From NCBI RefSeq assembly GCF_021129155.1, contig NZ_JAJOMC010000013.1, positions 23,841-87,840 of the forward strand: a stretch of 64,000 bases of DNA, written 5' to 3'. Shown in pieces: positions 62,454 through 64,000 of this stretch. The stretch comes from Arthrobacter sp. AK04. Lineage in GTDB: Bacteria; Actinomycetota; Actinomycetes; Actinomycetales; Micrococcaceae. A program made the translations under genes and the position numbers. The notes beneath the pieces were generated by a model that did not search any database, was not told where the DNA came from, and saw only the letters and a list, made by a program, of their open reading frames with translations. Position 1 is the stretch's first letter; each line of letters starts with the position of its first letter.

Positions 62454-64000
62454 ATGCCTTTCGCTTCCCCTGGGCGCGGCGCCCTTGTCGTCCTCCTGAT
62501 CTCAGTCGTCATGCTCATCTCACCTCCAATGGCGGCGGCTGGGGAAATGGCGCAAGCAGCTGCACGCCCTATGGCGGCGAACGAGCCCGGGCGATACCTG
62601 GTTGAGTTCGCACCGGGTGTGGATGTCCCGCGGGAAGTGCTCGCACTGGAGTCCCAGGGAATCGGTGTCAGCCGCAAGTTTGGGACAGCGCTACGCGGTG
62701 CAGCAATCAAGGCGACGGCGCGGCAAGCGGAGGCGTTGGCCCGCTCAGAAAGGGTCACTGCCGTGGAGATCGATGCACAGGTGAGTATTTCCGAAACCCA
62801 GCAACCAGCTCCATGGGGATTGGACAGGATTGACCAGCGAAACCTGCCCTTGTCCGGTTCCTACACTTTCCCTTCCGGCCAACCGGGCGTCAGCGCCTAC
62901 GTTCTGGACACAGGGATCCTTGCATCCCACTCCGACTTCGGGGGGCGCGTGACTTCAGGTTGGACTGCACTGAATGATGGACGTGGAACGACCGACTGCA
63001 ACGGACATGGCACACATGTCGCTGCAACCATCGGCGGGCAAATCCACGGGGTGGCCAAGTCTGCGACGCTCGTTCCGGTCCGCGTCTTGGACTGCAGCGG
63101 CTCGGGCTACTACTCCGATGTCATAGCCGGACTCGACTGGGTTGCCGCCGACCACCGTGGAGGGAGCCCTGCCGTAGTCAATCTCAGCCTGGGCGGCCCG
63201 ACCAGCAGAATGCTCGACGTCGCGGTCCAGAATGCCATCAATGACGGCATCGTCGCAGTGGTGGCTGCCGGAAACTCTGCCATAGACGCGTGCAACAGCT
63301 CCCCTGCGCGGCTTCCTTCTGCCCTCAGTGTTGCGGCCAGCGATTCTTCAGACCGGCAGGCCTCCTTCTCGAACTACGGAAGCTGCGTGGACTTGTACGC
63401 CCCGGGCGTCGGAATCAGTTCCGCTTGGCACACGTCGACAACCGCGACCGCGTCGGCGAGCGGAACCTCAATGGCGGCACCCCACGTAGCTGGGGCCGCG
63501 GTGCTCCTGCTGACCCAGGACCCCTTCCTGACGCCTGCCCAAGTAGCCGAGACAATTGTCTCTGCCGCTGTGACAGGGGTCATTGCCAGGTCCGGGGCTA
63601 ACACGCCAAACCGGCTGCTGCATATTCGGCCGGCCAAGACCTCGACGCCGGTTACAGCGTCCCCCTTCACCGACGTATCTACCGATCACGTGTTCTACAA
63701 AGAGATAACCTGGCTCGCCGGTAACGGGATCAGCAACGGCTGGACCGAAGCCGACGGCACAAAGACCTACCGTCCAACCCTCGCCGTGTCCCGCGAGGCC
63801 ATGGCCGCCTTCATGTACCGGCTTGCAGGAAGTCCCGCGTACGTTCCACCGGCAACTTCCCCCTTCACCGACATATCCACCAATCACGGGTTCTACAAAG
63901 AGATAACCTGGCTCGCCGGTAACGGGATCAGCAACGGCTGGACCGAAGCCGACGGCACAAAGACCTACCGTCCAACCCTCGCCGTGTCCCGCGAGGCCAT
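62454..64000 (+). CDS. Secreted subtilisin-like (S8) protease with SLH repeats, 3' end outside window
   Basis: At least 515 residues are visible; no stop occurs before the window edge. Order: signal peptide (about 1-28), an inhibitor I9-like propeptide (about 44-110), the S8 domain with Asp152 in YVLDTGI, His185 in NGHGTHVAA and Ser339 in [11 protein letters not shown], then from residue 403 SLH-type repeats ([20 protein letters not shown]). SLH domains usually tether proteins to the wall. ATG 62454 has GAGGA seven bases upstream. The second repeat is cut by the edge. Confidence 0.93.
   Translation, partial: MPFASPGRGALVVLLISVVMLISPPMAAAGEMAQAAARPMAANEPGRYLVEFAPGVDVPREVLALESQGIGVSRKFGTALRGAAIKATARQAEALARSERVTAVEIDAQVSISETQQPAPWGLDRIDQRNLPLSGSYTFPSGQPGVSAYVLDTGILASHSDFGGRVTSGWTALNDGRGTTDCNGHGTHVAATIGGQIHGVAKSATLVPVRVLDCSGSGYYSDVIAGLDWVAADHRGGSPAVVNLSLGGPTSRMLDVAVQNAINDGIVAVVAAGNSAIDACNSSPARLPSALSVAASDSSDRQASFSNYGSCVDLYAPGVGISSAWHTSTTATASASGTSMAAPHVAGAAVLLLTQDPFLTPAQVAETIVSAAVTGVIARSGANTPNRLLHIRPAKTSTPVTASPFTDVSTDHVFYKEITWLAGNGISNGWTEADGTKTYRPTLAVSREAMAAFMYRLAGSPAYVPPATSPFTDISTNHGFYKEITWLAGNGISNGWTEADGTKTYRPTLAVSREA
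63661..64000 (+). repeat. Near-identical 198-bp direct repeats coding SLH modules
   Basis: Unit 1 (63661-63858) and unit 2 (63859 to the window end) have a 66-codon period. Over the 142 bases of unit 2 that are visible I count four substitutions, all in the first 40 bases; the rest is identical. Further copies may lie beyond the window. Confidence 0.93.

Overview
This window is a piece of a high-GC actinobacterial chromosome, most likely Arthrobacter, Pseudarthrobacter or a close relative in the Micrococcaceae. The evidence is the gene order (atp operon next to wecA, tsaC, prmC, prfA, rho, thrB, thrC, hom, lysA, argS), a two-domain Kgd-type 2-oxoglutarate decarboxylase, a SigR/RsrA pair, the 24-residue ribosomal protein bL37, a SAM-IV riboswitch, and a tmRNA whose tag reads AESKRTDFALAA. 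The content is mostly core chromosome; I see no insertion sequence, prophage, CRISPR array or rRNA operon.

Layout. 1-3.7 kb (minus): start of the ATP synthase operon (two atpI-type genes, atpB, atpE, atpF, atpH, first codons of atpA). 3.8-12.1 kb: wecA, a divergent family 2 glycosyltransferase, a WecG/TagA-type glycosyltransferase, then tsaC, prmC, prfA and rho. 12.4-19.0 kb (minus): argS-lysA-hom-thrC-thrB, an aspartate-family amino acid operon. 19.2-22.0 kb (plus): a three-gene flavin electron-transfer module (FMN-binding lipoprotein, ApbE, NqrB/RnfD-like membrane domain fused to a ferredoxin reductase). 22.2-26.2 kb: tRNA-Arg(CCG), a secreted hydrolase-like protein, a protealysin-type metallopeptidase with its emfourin-type inhibitor, a GlxA-type regulator and a 55-residue membrane protein. 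26.2-34.6 kb: HrpA helicase, HIT protein, alcohol dehydrogenase and sulfurtransferase in one operon, divergent from a Cds1-type cysteine desulfhydrase, then an MBL-fold hydrolase. 34.7-37.9 kb: zinc homeostasis (zur, znuB, znuC, znuA, and a Zur-box-like palindrome upstream of znuA).

38-40.4 kb: two CNNM/CBS proteins. 41-44.8 kb: kgd. 44.9-47.3 kb: SGNH-like protein, a DUF4097-padR operon with its own operator pair, and bL37. 47.4-48.7 kb (minus): sigR-rsrA with a SigR-type promoter. 48.7-52.6 kb (plus): DoxX, aroA, rsgA, hisN. 52.8-57.5 kb: a SAM-IV riboswitch, a class V aminotransferase-fold enzyme and a methyltransferase, then mntR-crcB-crcB and two small genes. 57.8-62.1 kb (minus): ftsE-ftsX-M23 peptidase-smpB-ssrA, i.e. 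division-linked wall hydrolysis followed by the trans-translation pair. 62.5 kb to the end: a subtilisin-like secreted protease with near-identical SLH repeats, cut off by the window edge.

Themes. Several neighbouring genes look functionally coupled by 1-8 nt overlaps: znuA-znuC-znuB, sulfurtransferase-ADH-HIT, mntR-crcB-crcB, sigR-rsrA, DUF4097-padR, apbE-flavin reductase and ftsE-ftsX. Five genes carry a TAGGCT/TAGTTT -10 box only 6-7 nt before the start codon and are probably leaderless. The least described parts are the flavin-transfer module, whose ApbE has no export signal, and the cytoplasmic protease-inhibitor pair. Start codons were chosen from Shine-Dalgarno spacing, overlaps or -10 positions; all functional calls come from reading the translated sequences, without database searches.
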